Of a stretch of 64,000 bases of DNA, positions 47,030 through 55,734 are shown piece after piece (position 1 is the stretch's first letter; each line of letters starts with the position of its first letter). This stretch comes from Desertibaculum subflavum (GTDB lineage Bacteria; Pseudomonadota; Alphaproteobacteria; Ferrovibrionales; Ferrovibrionaceae). Location: contig QOZS01000022.1 in the NCBI GenBank assembly GCA_003576705.1, positions 19,807-83,806 of the forward strand, read 5' to 3'. The notes under the pieces are model-generated. The model was not told the DNA's origin and made no database searches. It saw only the letters and a list, made by a program, of their open reading frames with translations. The position numbers and the translations under genes are program-made.

Positions 47030-48033
47030 TTGCAAGGCAACGCGGCACGAACCCGGCCGGGTCCGACCAGCGCCACCGTCTCGCCGCAGATCTGGTTGCC
47101 GTCCAGCACCGCCGGCGTCGCCGTCAGGTTGCGCAGGAAGGCGACCGGCTCCGGCGCCGCCACGTCGGAGCGGAAGCGGTTGTTCTCGATCCGGATCGAG
47201 GGTGTCGGGTTGCGCACGCCTTCCGCGCCGATCGAGATCGCCGTGCCCTGGTTGTCGCTCAAGCGCCCTTTCTGCAGCGTGTTGCCTTCGATCAGCACCT
47301 CGCCGCCATTGGGCACGTCGATCAGATAGCTCGCGGTGCCGGTGCCGCCGTCCTCGACGCGGCAGCCGGTGACGACGGTGCGCCGGGCGCGCGACTTGAT
47401 GTGATGGCCGATCCGCTGGTCGCGGAAGGCGGAATTGCGCACCTCCAGGCTGGCCGCATCGTTGATGTACATGCCGTGCGCGCATTGCGGCTCGCACTTG
47501 CCGTTGCCGATGAAGGTCGAGCCCTCGACGACGATCCGCGCCTCCGGCCGGGTATTGGTCAGGATGCCGTTCTCGTTCCGCTCGAAGACCGAGTTGCGGA
47601 CGGTGAGCGCGCCGCCCTGGGCGCGGATGCCGGCGCCGTTGCGGTCCGCAACCCTGGCGCCGGAGAAGCGGATCCCCTCGACAATCACCTGGTCGCCGTA
47701 CAGGACCCAGATGCCCTTGCCCTCGCAGGCCTTGTCCTTGAGATGCACCTCGCCGCCGATCGCGCGCAAGGTCAGCCGGTTGGCCCGCCACACCGCGCAA
47801 TCCTCGTAGGTGCCGGCCTGGATCTCGACCGTGTCGCCGTCGCGGGCCTGCGCCGCCGCGTCGCTCGGCTTCCGCATCATGCGGTCCGGTCCGACCTGAA
47901 GGAGGCGCGGCCGGAAGGCACGGGCGAGCGGCGAATCGTCCTTCGCCGGCGCGGCCGGCTGCGCTTCCGCGGCGCTGGCCAGCGCCAGGCCAATCGCCGC
48001 CAGCATCAGCCGGCGCACCGTGAAGAGAGGCAT
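47026..48033 (-). CDS. Exported right-handed parallel beta-helix protein
   Basis: A 335-residue exported protein (signal peptide 1-24, LMLAAIGLALASAAEAQ). The body is a series of PbH1-like repeats of about 22-26 residues (NGAGIRAQGGALTVRNSVFER, NENGILTNTRPEARIVVEGSTF and similar), as in pectate-lyase-like carbohydrate-binding or -degrading folds. No catalytic residues of pectate lyase can be placed, so the role (polysaccharide binding or lysis) is open. ATG 48033 overlaps the stop of the carboxymuconolactone-decarboxylase-like gene (TGATG). Confidence 0.82.
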   Translation of the reverse strand: MPLFTVRRLMLAAIGLALASAAEAQPAAPAKDDSPLARAFRPRLLQVGPDRMMRKPSDAAAQARDGDTVEIQAGTYEDCAVWRANRLTLRAIGGEVHLKDKACEGKGIWVLYGDQVIVEGIRFSGARVADRNGAGIRAQGGALTVRNSVFERNENGILTNTRPEARIVVEGSTFIGNGKCEPQCAHGMYINDAASLEVRNSAFRDQRIGHHIKSRARRTVVTGCRVEDGGTGTASYLIDVPNGGEVLIEGNTLQKGRLSDNQGTAISIGAEGVRNPTPSIRIENNRFRSDVAAPEPVAFLRNLTATPAVLDGNQICGETVALVGPGRVRAALPCN

Positions 48034-48440
48034 CAACCCTCGCCCTGCGCGCGCAGCTCGGCGAACACTTCCTTCGCGGTCAGCATCGCCTCGCGCACCG
48101 CCGGCAGACCGATATAGCCGGACAGATGCAGCAGCGCCTCGCCGAGCTCGTCCTCGGTCCAGCCCTGGCGCCGCGCCATGCGCAGATGGATGGCGAGCTC
48201 GGGCCAGCGCCCGGTCGCCGTGTCGGAGACGACACAGATCAGGGCGCGCGTCTTCAGGTCGAGGCCCGGCCGCGACCACAGCATCCCGAACACCGCCTCG
48301 CTCGCATAGTCGCCGAACTTGTTCATCAGCGGGTCGTCGTAGACGTTCTTCGCCATCTGCTCGACCATGCGCTCGCCCATCAGCTGGCGGCGGATCTCGC
48401 GGCCCCGCTTCCAGTTCTCGCTCTTCTCATTCGCAGCCAT
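48033..48440 (-). CDS. Carboxymuconolactone decarboxylase family protein
   Basis: A 135-residue CMD/AhpD-fold protein: GRPGLDLKTRALICVVSDTA region, ELAIHLRMARRQGWTEDELGEALLHLSGYIGLPAVREAM. No CxxC pair is present, so it is of the decarboxylase-like rather than the AhpD peroxidase type. The nearby genes do not form an aromatic degradation pathway, so the substrate is uncertain. Its stop overlaps the beta-helix gene start by 1 nt. Confidence 0.87.
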   Translation of the reverse strand: MAANEKSENWKRGREIRRQLMGERMVEQMAKNVYDDPLMNKFGDYASEAVFGMLWSRPGLDLKTRALICVVSDTATGRWPELAIHLRMARRQGWTEDELGEALLHLSGYIGLPAVREAMLTAKEVFAELRAQGEG

Positions 48441-48493
48441 GTCGCTTCCTCTCCCTCGCTGTGTTCACGCCGGCAGATCCTTGCTGCGGGGGG

Positions 48494-49045
48494 TCAACCG
48501 GGCTTGCCGGCGCCGGCGCCGGCACCGGCGGCGACCTTTCCGGCACCGCCCGGCAGCGGCCGCTTGCCCTGGTTGGCCCAGTAGACCTGCTGCTCCTCGG
48601 CCAGGATGCCCTCGATCGCCTCGACGAAGTCGAGATAGGCATCCTCCTCGTCGAGCGATTGGCGGTACTTGTCGGCGCCGTTCACGTAGAGCCGCCGCTC
48701 GCGCTTCATCCGCTCCGAGGCCATGCGATAGCTGGTCCACACTTCGTCATAGCGGCTGATGCGCCGCCATCCCTCCAGCACCGCGATGCCGGCACCGAGA
48801 AAGGCAATCAGCACCGGCACCGAGGGATGGTTGCCCAGCACGCTGAGAAAGGCGGTGGCCGACCCGGCGGAGATCACCGCGAGGCCGAAGGTGTGGCTGC
48901 GGGTCTTCAGCTGCGAGGCGCGCCGGCTGTACCAGGCGTTCTGGCCGTTCAGGTCGACGCTGAAATAGCGTTCCGCCCGCGCCTCGCGTTCGACCGCGTG
49001 GGGCGGCGCTGCGACGTCTTTCGGGATCGGATCGGTGGAAGACAT
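48494..49045 (-). CDS. DUF4231 (SLATT-like) membrane protein
   Basis: A 183-residue protein with two TM segments (about 55-70 and 73-90) in an SLATT/DUF4231 pattern: RYFSVDLNGQNAWYSRRASQLKTRSH before the TM pair and SRYDEVWTSYRMASERMKRERRLYVNGADKY after it. SLATT domains are proposed to act as membrane effectors of nucleotide-based conflict systems; DUF4231 proteins also occur alone. No cyclase, nuclease or other defence gene is next to it. The C-terminus is Gly/Ala-rich (AGAGAGAGKPG). Confidence 0.82.
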   Translation of the reverse strand: MSSTDPIPKDVAAPPHAVEREARAERYFSVDLNGQNAWYSRRASQLKTRSHTFGLAVISAGSATAFLSVLGNHPSVPVLIAFLGAGIAVLEGWRRISRYDEVWTSYRMASERMKRERRLYVNGADKYRQSLDEEDAYLDFVEAIEGILAEEQQVYWANQGKRPLPGGAGKVAAGAGAGAGKPG

Positions 49046-49117
49046 GGTATCCCCGAAGCGGTCTGCGCTCCGGGGATACTAGGGCAACTCCTCGAATCTG
49101 TCGGCGGGCCCGACGGC

Positions 49118-49774
49118 TCAGCCCGGCCTGCGCCGCCGTGCCGCGATTCCGGCGGCCAGCACCGACGCGCCGAACAGGGCGAGCAATGCGGGTTCCGGTA
49201 CGCCGACGAAGCTGATGCCGGTTATCGAGCCGCTGACCAGCTGATTGAAGCCGTCGAAGAACAGGAAAAAGCTGGTCGAGTCGAAATCGGCGAGCGAGAG
49301 GGAGGTCGGCAGCAGAAGCGCGTCGGTGAAGGCTGTGCCCGTGCTGTCGTCCAGCCGAAAGCCGAAGTTGAACAGCGACAGGCCGTTTACATCCGCTCCG
49401 GTCAGGCCGTCGCTCGCCCGCGCGACCAGGCCATAGCGGTCGGGCCCGCCCGGCGGGTCATCGACCTGGATCTCCGGCGCGCCGTTGCTCGAGGCGGCAT
49501 AGCCGTTGACGGTGAAGCTGAGCCCGGTCAGGGCATCGAACGCGGCAAAGTCGGACGTGCTGCCGCCCCGCGCCACCGTGCCCGATTCGAAGGTGTAGGA
49601 GCCGGAGAGCGCATCGCCGACCGAGAAGCCCGACGCCACGCCGGCGCTCACCGACGAAACGGTGCCGGTGAAGTGGACGGTGATCGGTGCCGCGTTGCCC
49701 GGCGCGATTCCGCCGAGTGCCCCGCCGGCCAGCATGGCGGCAACGGCGATCGAAAGTTTCCTGCCGTGTTTCAT
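49118..49774 (-). CDS. PEP-CTERM sorting domain-containing protein
   Basis: A 218-residue secreted protein. A signal peptide spans about 1-28 (AVAAMLAGGALGGIAPGNA), a beta-rich body follows (TVHFTGTVSSVSAGVASGFSVGDALSGSYTFES), and the C-terminal VGVPEPALLALFGASVLAAGIAARRRRPG is a textbook PEP-CTERM signal. It should be sorted by an exosortase and anchored or released with extracellular polysaccharide. ATG 49774 (GGGGG site) is preferred; ATG 49786 is in frame. The function of the body is unknown. Confidence 0.85.
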   Translation of the reverse strand: MKHGRKLSIAVAAMLAGGALGGIAPGNAAPITVHFTGTVSSVSAGVASGFSVGDALSGSYTFESGTVARGGSTSDFAAFDALTGLSFTVNGYAASSNGAPEIQVDDPPGGPDRYGLVARASDGLTGADVNGLSLFNFGFRLDDSTGTAFTDALLLPTSLSLADFDSTSFFLFFDGFNQLVSGSITGISFVGVPEPALLALFGASVLAAGIAARRRRPG

Positions 49775-50041
49775 CGTATCCCCCATCGGCGGCGCGCCCT
49801 GTGCGCGGGCCCTCGGCGGATGGTTAAAGCAGGAGCTGTGCCAGCATGGTAACGATATGAAATAAAAGGAGGTTTCCATTTGGGAGGGGCCGCCTTTGTC
49901 GCCCGGCCCGACACTCGCGTATGGAAGGGGAAGGGCATTCTGCGCGCCCCCGGCCCGGTTTCGGCACGGCACGCAGCGATTTCTTAACCCACTTGCGGGA
50001 CACTACGCCTAGTAGACGGTACGAGTGGCGGGGTACCGCTT

Positions 50042-51037
50042 ATGGATTCATTTGTGTTTTGGCCGCGATTCTCGGCCGTTCTTGTTGCGGCGGCTTTTGG
50101 CATCGCCGGGGCTTCGGCGGCGGCGGCGCAGGGTCGCCCGGGTGTCGACTTCTTTATCGACCTTGCCGGGGACGACGCCGGGGACGCGATGCGGCTCGGC
50201 GCAGCCCCGACCGGCATCGCGATCGATGGCATGCCGCTCAGGCTCGGCGTCGCCGAGGACCATGCCGGCGAAGGCTGGCACATGGTGACCGGCGCGCGGG
50301 GACGCTACCCCGTCGAGCTGGACCACGGCTTCGACATGATCGCGCGCGGCAGCGCCTCGCGCACCACCTTCATCGACACGCCGGAGCAGGATCGCGCCGC
50401 CGCCACGGCCGCGGCGGAATTCCGCGCCCGGCGCGGCGCCTGGCGGTTCGGCCTGACGCCCGGTCTTGCCGCGACGCGCTGGCAGGACGGCGCCATGCAC
50501 CGGGACGGCACCATGGATGGCCGGATCTCCCGGCCGATCTCCAGCACGCTCGGCTTCACCGCCTCGGGCCGCTACCGCTGGCGCGTGGCCGACGGCGTCG
50601 AGGCGTTTCACAGCGAAGCGTTCGGCGGCCGTGTCGGCCTGACCTGCCGTCTCCCCTCGGGTCGGTTCGAACTTGCCTATGCCGCGCGGCACGAGACGTG
50701 GTCGGCCGTCAGCGGCTATGGCGGGCCGGACGCCACTTTCGCGCACGGCCCGAGCTTCTCCGTCGACTTGCCGCTCGACCGCTCGCTCGACCTGAAGGCC
50801 GGCTACAGTTTCACCGAGACCAGAAGCCGCGGTCTCTCCGATGCCGAAGCCGCGATGCAGGCCGCCGGCGGCACCGATCGCCTGCATCAGCTCAATCTCG
50901 GCGTCACTTGGGATGTCGGCGGCGACAGCTCCGACCTCGCGCTGTCGTTCCGCTACCGCTTTGAACGAATGCTTCCGGAGACCGGCGCGGATGAGACCCA
51001 CCATGCCGGCACCGTCAATCTTGCACTCGGCTTCTGA
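50042..51037 (+). CDS. Putative exported outer-membrane beta-barrel protein
   Basis: A 331-residue protein with a signal peptide (1-29, AVLVAAAFGIAGASAAAAQ). The second half has alternating strands (TSRRYRWRVADG, RFELAYAARHETWSAVSG, LDLKAGYSFTETRSRG, LHQLNLGVTWDVGGDSSDLALSFRYRF) and ends in VNLALGF with terminal Phe, typical of outer-membrane barrels recognised by BamA. No family I can name. The start at ATG 50042 lacks a strong ribosome site. It lies between a divergent PEP-CTERM gene and an LLM oxidoreductase gene. Confidence 0.6.
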   Translation: MDSFVFWPRFSAVLVAAAFGIAGASAAAAQGRPGVDFFIDLAGDDAGDAMRLGAAPTGIAIDGMPLRLGVAEDHAGEGWHMVTGARGRYPVELDHGFDMIARGSASRTTFIDTPEQDRAAATAAAEFRARRGAWRFGLTPGLAATRWQDGAMHRDGTMDGRISRPISSTLGFTASGRYRWRVADGVEAFHSEAFGGRVGLTCRLPSGRFELAYAARHETWSAVSGYGGPDATFAHGPSFSVDLPLDRSLDLKAGYSFTETRSRGLSDAEAAMQAAGGTDRLHQLNLGVTWDVGGDSSDLALSFRYRFERMLPETGADETHHAGTVNLALGF

Positions 51038-51274
51038 CGGCCGATTTCCGGTTCGGATTCCTGCCGCCTGACAGGCACCCGACATCGGACGTTCACGCCC
51101 CTGCGACGCAGCGGGCCTGAAGCTCACCCGCATCTTCACGGCCGCCCGCCGCAGCAATTGGGCGGGGGCGCGGCCGTGCCATCCGGCATGTGATGGTTGC
51201 CGCCCGGGGGTTGTTGGGGTGCCGCGCATGGCGGATCGTGCGGCGCCGACGAACAATGATCGAGGGCGGGGGAC

Positions 51275-52342
51275 ATGCAGCTCTGGACCACCGGCGTCGC
51301 CGCGGCGCGCGCCAGCGCCCGGGCGGCGCAAGAGGCGGAGGCCGCGGGCTTCGACGGCATGCTGGTGGTCGACAGCCAGAACCTGTCGGGCGATCCCTAT
51401 GTGTCGCTCGCCATGGCGGCGGCGGCGACAACGCGGATCGGGCTCGGCACCGGCGTCACCAATTCGGTGACGCGCCATGCCGCCGTCACCGCCGCGTCGA
51501 TCGCCAGCGTCGACCGCATCTCGAACGGCCGCGCCGTGCTTGGGCTCGGGCGCGGCGATTCCGCGCTCGCCCATCTCGGCCGCGGCCCGGCGCGGCTCGC
51601 CCAGTTCGAGCGCTATCTGAAGCAGCTGCAGACCTATCTGCGCGGCGAGGCGGTGCCGTTCGCCGAGATCGACATCCCGCTCGATACTGCGCCGCCGCTA
51701 TCGGAGCTCGAACTCGCCGATGCGCCGCCGTCGAGCCGCATCGCCTGGATAGCGGGCGGGCGCAAGGTCCCGGTCGAAGTCGGCGCCAGCGGGCCCAAGG
51801 TGATCGCCATGGCGGCGCTGCATGCCGACCGTGTGATGTTCACGCTCGGCGCCGATGTGGAGCGGCTGGCCTGGGGCATCGATCTCGCGCGGGCGACGCG
51901 CAAGTCCGCCGGCCTCGATCCCGACGGCGTGACTTTCGGCGCTTTCATCAATCTCGCCTGCCATCCGGACCGGGCGGCGGCGCGCGGCGTCGTGCGCGGC
52001 GGCCTCACCACTTTTGCCCGCTTCTCGGTGATGCACGGCAAGGCGAACGGCCCGGTCTCGGCGCGCGACCGCGACGTGCTGGAAAGCCTGCGCACGTCCT
52101 ACGACATGAGGGCGCATACGCGCGGCGACAGCCGGCAGGCCGGCGTGCTGACCGACGATTTCGTCGACCGCTTCGCCATCGCCGGACCGCCAGAGCACTG
52201 CATCGCGCGCCTCAACGCGCTGCGGGCGCTCGGCCTCGACAAGGTGGCGATCTCGGGCGGCACCCGCGGCGCGGATGCGGCCCATGCCGAGACCGCACGG
52301 GCGCTGATGCGCAGCGAAGTGCTGCCTGCGATGCGGGCGTAA
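51275..52342 (+). CDS. LLM class flavin-dependent oxidoreductase
   Basis: A 355-residue luciferase-like monooxygenase related to the F420-dependent or FMN-dependent tetrahydromethanopterin-reductase-like group: GFDGMLVVDSQNLSGDPYVSLAMAAAATTRIGLGTGVTN, RHAAVTAASIASVDRISNGRAVLGLGRGDSALAHLGRGP and AIAGPPEHCIARLNALRALGLDKVAISGG. It is unlike the copy at 41282 (a different subgroup). Cofactor and substrate are unknown. GAGGGCGGGGGAC precedes ATG 51275. Confidence 0.88.
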   Translation: MQLWTTGVAAARASARAAQEAEAAGFDGMLVVDSQNLSGDPYVSLAMAAAATTRIGLGTGVTNSVTRHAAVTAASIASVDRISNGRAVLGLGRGDSALAHLGRGPARLAQFERYLKQLQTYLRGEAVPFAEIDIPLDTAPPLSELELADAPPSSRIAWIAGGRKVPVEVGASGPKVIAMAALHADRVMFTLGADVERLAWGIDLARATRKSAGLDPDGVTFGAFINLACHPDRAAARGVVRGGLTTFARFSVMHGKANGPVSARDRDVLESLRTSYDMRAHTRGDSRQAGVLTDDFVDRFAIAGPPEHCIARLNALRALGLDKVAISGGTRGADAAHAETARALMRSEVLPAMRA

Positions 52343-52360
52343 GGCGAACCGCCGGCGAGG

Positions 52361-52672
52361 TCAGCGGGCGCCGAGAAGGGGGCCGGCGCCCTGCAGGCCA
52401 CGCAGGATCAGGTAGGAGACGATGCGCGTGCGCTCGCCGGGCTCCGATGCCTCGCGGTCGCTGCGCTGGGTGGGGCTGGGCTTTGCCAGGGGCGGCGCGA
52501 TCGCCATGCCGCCTTCCGTGGGGGATGGCGCCAGCAAGCTGACGTGCCGCCGATCGAGCGCATGATCGTGGGAGATCGGGCCGGCGAGGGCGATGCCCGC
52601 GCCCATGCCCGGCGTCAACGCCGCGAATACTGCGATGCCGATTGCGCCCGTAAATTGTCGATACGTATGCAT
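52361..52672 (-). CDS. Small exported protein with GLQGAGP C-terminal motif, paralogue A
   Basis: A 103-residue protein: signal peptide to about residue 31 (AVFAALTPGMGAGIALAG), a Pro-rich linker, and the C-terminus ERTRIVSYLILRGLQGAGP then LLGAR. The last 24 residues match the paralogue at 53797 at 17 positions, and the leader GGGAGGGCGGC directly before the ATG is also shared. I do not recognise the family. The motif looks like a short amphipathic helix with a Gly-rich end, perhaps a membrane or protein interaction tag. It converges on the LLM gene. Confidence 0.6.
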   Translation of the reverse strand: MHTYRQFTGAIGIAVFAALTPGMGAGIALAGPISHDHALDRRHVSLLAPSPTEGGMAIAPPLAKPSPTQRSDREASEPGERTRIVSYLILRGLQGAGPLLGAR

Positions 52673-52853
52673 GCCGCCCTCCCGCCAAAAATGGCCGGCA
52701 AGCCGGCCGGAGGTGAAGGCCCAATTGTACCGCCGGGCAGCCAAACTATACGGCCAACACCACTAAATATTGTGGCGAATTGTTCCGGTACAAGGCGGAT
52801 TCCCGGGCTCTTGGTCGCATGTCACAGCTTTGACACGACGGAATCTTCTGCCG

Positions 52854-53309
52854 TCACTGCAGGGCGGCATCGACCAATGCCCCGACCGCGGCCAGCGGCG
52901 CGCGTTGCTCGGCGGTCAGGCCGTGCCGCTCTGCCAGATATTCTGCGCCGTTGTAGCCTGCCCAGACTTGGCCCTGCGCGTCCTGCCATGCCAGGACTTT
53001 GAGCGGCAGGTCGATGGCGAGCGAGGGGGCGGCGACCATGAGCGGCGTCCCCGCCTTGGGATTGCCGAAGATCAGAAGCTGGGTCGGCGGCATCGACAAT
53101 CCAGCCTTGGCGGCCTCTCCGCTGTGGTCGATACGCGCGAACACGGTGATGCCCTTCGACTGCAGCACTTCGGTCAGCCGGTCCAACGTCACCGGCACGG
53201 AGTGCTTGCTGGGCCTGGCGATCATGCCTCTCTCGTCGGCCATCGCGGGCGCCAGTGGGACGGGTGCCATCTGGGCGACCATCGCCGCGATCAGCATGAT
53301 GCGCTTCAT
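52854..53309 (-). CDS. DUF302 domain-containing exported protein
   Basis: A 151-residue protein with a signal peptide (about 1-24, AAMVAQMAPVPLAPAMA) and the DUF302 domain: KGITVFARIDHSGEAAKAGLSMPPTQLLIFGNPKAGTPLM, ... LDLPLKVLAWQDAQGQVWAGYNGAEYLAERHGL. The family is widespread and of unknown biochemical role. ATG 53309 is the conserved start (MKRIMLIAA); a longer frame to 53390 overlaps its promoter. It sits between the two GLQGAGP paralogues. Confidence 0.9.
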   Translation of the reverse strand: MKRIMLIAAMVAQMAPVPLAPAMADERGMIARPSKHSVPVTLDRLTEVLQSKGITVFARIDHSGEAAKAGLSMPPTQLLIFGNPKAGTPLMVAAPSLAIDLPLKVLAWQDAQGQVWAGYNGAEYLAERHGLTAEQRAPLAAVGALVDAALQ

Positions 53310-53415
53310 GACGGGCCTCGCTGCAGGGTGAACTGCGGCGAGGCTAGCACCGGTGCGCCGCGCGCAGTCGCGAGCGCTTGGTGACCTCACTCAACTTTGA
53401 TGGCGTGCGCGCCGC

Positions 53416-53613
53416 TCAGCGGCGGCGGAAGATCCAGGGCTGCAGACCTTCGGATGCCCAGCTCTCGGCGCGCGACGCCATCACCTCGTAGTCGGCCGCC
53501 GTCTCGGCCAGGATCTCGCGCAGCCGCGGATCGCCGATCGCCTCGACCAGCGCGCTGACCTCCGCCGCCCGGCGCCGGCAATAGCCGGGGTCGTAGAGCA
53601 AGGGCATCGTCAT
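53416..53613 (-). CDS. Small hypothetical protein
   Basis: A 65-residue soluble protein: MTMPLLYDPGYCRRRAAEVSALVEAIGDPRLREILAETAADYEVMASRAESW, largely helical. Similar short sequences with a YRRRAAEVRALA-type start occur as hypothetical proteins in alphaproteobacteria; no function is known. ATG 53613 has GGGGAG at proper distance, better than ATG 53631. Confidence 0.6.
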   Translation of the reverse strand: MTMPLLYDPGYCRRRAAEVSALVEAIGDPRLREILAETAADYEVMASRAESWASEGLQPWIFRRR

Positions 53614-53796
53614 GGGCCGCTCCCCAATCATGCTACGGAACCACGCCGGTCTCCCCTCGCGGCCGGCTCTGGCGCGACAGTAGGAGACAGCGTGTGGTTG
53701 TGGGAATACATTTCTGTGACAACGATTATTAAGGTTAACCTACCGGAATCTCCGGCCTGAATACGCCGGCGGCGGCAATGCAGATCATGCCGCCGC

Positions 53797-54153
53797 TCAG
53801 CGCGCACCGGCGAACGGCCCGGCCCCCTGCAAACCCTGCAGAAGGATGTACGACAGGATGCGCTGCCGCTCGCCGCGCTCCATCGGCTCGGCGCGGGGCA
53901 GCAAGGCTTCGGGCGTGCTCAGCGCGGCAGCCGCCTCGGCCCGGCCGGCGGTCTCCATTGGCAGCGGCACCGCAATCTCAGAGACGCTGCGGACCGGTAA
54001 GGCCGTCTCCGGCCCGGCCGGTGCGGCTATCGCCGGCGGCGTCGCAAGCGACGGAAGCGCCTTCTGCGCCAGCGGATCTGCCGCGGCGGGCAGCGCAGAG
54101 CCGACAAGAAGCAAGATCAATGCAAGGGTGAAGGCACCAGCACGGTCGCACAT
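53797..54153 (-). CDS. Small exported protein with GLQGAGP C-terminal motif, paralogue B
   Basis: A 118-residue protein: signal peptide about 1-25 (FTLALILLLVGSALPAAA), a Pro/Ala-rich middle (LPSLATPPAIAAPAGPETALPV) and the C-terminus ERQRILSYILLQGLQGAGP then FAGAR. The end is 17/24 identical to the paralogue at 52361, and the ATG is preceded by the same GGGAGGGGCGGC leader. Function unknown; a shared sorting or interaction role of the C-terminal helix is inferred. Confidence 0.6.
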   Translation of the reverse strand: MCDRAGAFTLALILLLVGSALPAAADPLAQKALPSLATPPAIAAPAGPETALPVRSVSEIAVPLPMETAGRAEAAAALSTPEALLPRAEPMERGERQRILSYILLQGLQGAGPFAGAR

Positions 54154-54264
54154 GCCGCCCCTCCCGGGAGAATGGCCCCATTGGCCGGCTTTGGAACGCC
54201 GGCGGCGCGCAAATGGTTCCGGGTGCCGCGGGGACAAATTTGGCGCCGCGCCGCGGCGCCTCGG

Positions 54265-55149
54265 TCACACGCGCTCCGCCGCAGGCCGGCCGAGCAGGCC
54301 ATGCGGCCGCAGGATCAGGACGGCGATGAGCACGAGGTAGGAGGCAACACCGCCGAAGCCGCCACCGAGATGAGGATCGAGATAGCCGGTGGCGAGCGCT
54401 TCCAGCGCGCCGATCAGGATGGCACTGAGGATGCAGCCCGGCACATTCGCCAATCCGCCCAAGATCACGATGGGAAACACCTTCAGCCCGACCAGGGCCA
54501 CGCCGAAGCCGCCGCCGGTGACGAAGGTCCAGAGCGTACCGCCGATCACGCAGAGCAGGCCCGCCATCGCCCAGGCGATGCCGTAATGGCGGCGGATGTC
54601 GATGCCGGCCGCCATGGCCGCGCCGGCATCGTCGGCGATGGCGCGCATGGCGAGTCCGGTGCGGCTCGCCTGGAAGAACCAGGCCACCGCGGCAATGCAG
54701 ATGGCGGCGATGCACGCGGCGGCGAGCTTGTCGGTCGCCACGACGAGGACGCCCAGCTCCAGCATCGCGACCGGGATCGGCAGCGGGATTTCCGCCGGTA
54801 TGCCGGCGAACAGCACCGGCGCCAGCCCCCGCATCAGCGCGCCGAGGCCGAGCGTCACCATCACCAGCGCAATCAGCGGGCGGCCGATCAGGCGTGCGAG
54901 GACCAGGCGATTGAAGACCAGAGCCAGCGCCACCATCCCCGCCATTGCCGCCGCCAGCCCGCAGGCAAGGCCGAGGCCGGCGCCATGCCATCCCGCGGCG
55001 GTGAGGCGCGAGCCGAACATCGCCCACTCGCCGAGGGCGAAGTTCACCACGCGCGAGGCCTTGTAGACGACCACGAAGGCGAGGGCGATCACCCCGTAGA
55101 TCGCCCCGGACAGGACGCCGTCGGCCAGCAGCGAAAGAAAATACGTCAT
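54265..55149 (-). CDS. LivH-type branched-chain amino acid ABC transporter permease (orphan)
   Basis: A 294-residue permease with eight or so TM segments. The family motif VLSGAIYGVIALAFVVVYKASRVVNFALGEWAMFG and the EAA-like region RTGLAMRAIADDAGAAMAAGIDIRRHYGIAWAMAGLLCVIGGTLW match LivH. Normally livM, livG, livF and a binding protein gene flank it; none does here. It may be part of a scattered system or an operon remnant, although the frame is full length. ATG 55149 is preferred. Confidence 0.85.
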   Translation of the reverse strand: MTYFLSLLADGVLSGAIYGVIALAFVVVYKASRVVNFALGEWAMFGSRLTAAGWHGAGLGLACGLAAAMAGMVALALVFNRLVLARLIGRPLIALVMVTLGLGALMRGLAPVLFAGIPAEIPLPIPVAMLELGVLVVATDKLAAACIAAICIAAVAWFFQASRTGLAMRAIADDAGAAMAAGIDIRRHYGIAWAMAGLLCVIGGTLWTFVTGGGFGVALVGLKVFPIVILGGLANVPGCILSAILIGALEALATGYLDPHLGGGFGGVASYLVLIAVLILRPHGLLGRPAAERV

Positions 55150-55368
55150 CGACGGCGGCTCAGCCTGCCGCGCAAAGGTTGCGGCTCGCCGCTTCCGGTC
55201 CCGTCGGTTGTCGCCGCCGCACGCACGGCGCCTCCCCCTCGGAATTCGGTGCGATTCTAGCGCATGCCGGCGAACACTCGTCCGGCCGCGCCGGACCGGC
55301 GACAAATACCAATTGAAACGATGGGGAAGCACCGAAACAATTGCCGTCTACAAAGTGGGGGTATCGGC

Positions 55369-55734
55369 ATGGCCCAGAGCATGTTCGAGCGCTATGGCGG
55401 CTTTGCCTCGATCAGCAAGATCGTCATGGCGTTCTACGACAAGGTCCTCGATTCCGACCGGCTGGCGCCGTTTTTCGAAGGGGTCGACATGCGCCGTCTG
55501 GTCGATCATCAGACCAAGTTCGTCTCGACCGTGATGGGCGGGCCGTCCAGCTATACCGACCAGGCGCTGCGCCAGGTGCACGCGCCGCTGCAGATCGATC
55601 AGGCGGCGTTCGACGAGACCGTCGATCTGCTGGCCCAGACCTTGCGGGAATTCAAGATCGCGCCGGACGATGTCGCCCAGATCGTGCAGGGCGTGCGGGC
55701 GCGCCAGCGCTACATCGTGCAGGGCGCCGAATGA
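55369..55734 (+). CDS. Group 1 truncated hemoglobin
   Basis: A 121-residue 2-on-2 globin: FERYGGFASISKIVMAFYDKVLDSDRLAPFF, the B10 Tyr23 in AFYDKV, the Gly motif MGGPSSYTD, and proximal His71 in RQVHAPLQI. It binds O2, NO or CO through heme. ATG 55369 gives the conserved length; the longer in-frame leader is AT-rich and not coding-like. Its stop TGA overlaps the ATG of the adenylate cyclase gene by 4 nt, so the two are translationally coupled and could form one sensory module. Confidence 0.9.
   Translation: MAQSMFERYGGFASISKIVMAFYDKVLDSDRLAPFFEGVDMRRLVDHQTKFVSTVMGGPSSYTDQALRQVHAPLQIDQAAFDETVDLLAQTLREFKIAPDDVAQIVQGVRARQRYIVQGAE

Noticed and set aside
48494..49045. A complete anti-phage system
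   Set aside because: A DUF4231/SLATT-like protein alone is not enough; no cyclase, nuclease or other defence gene is nearby.
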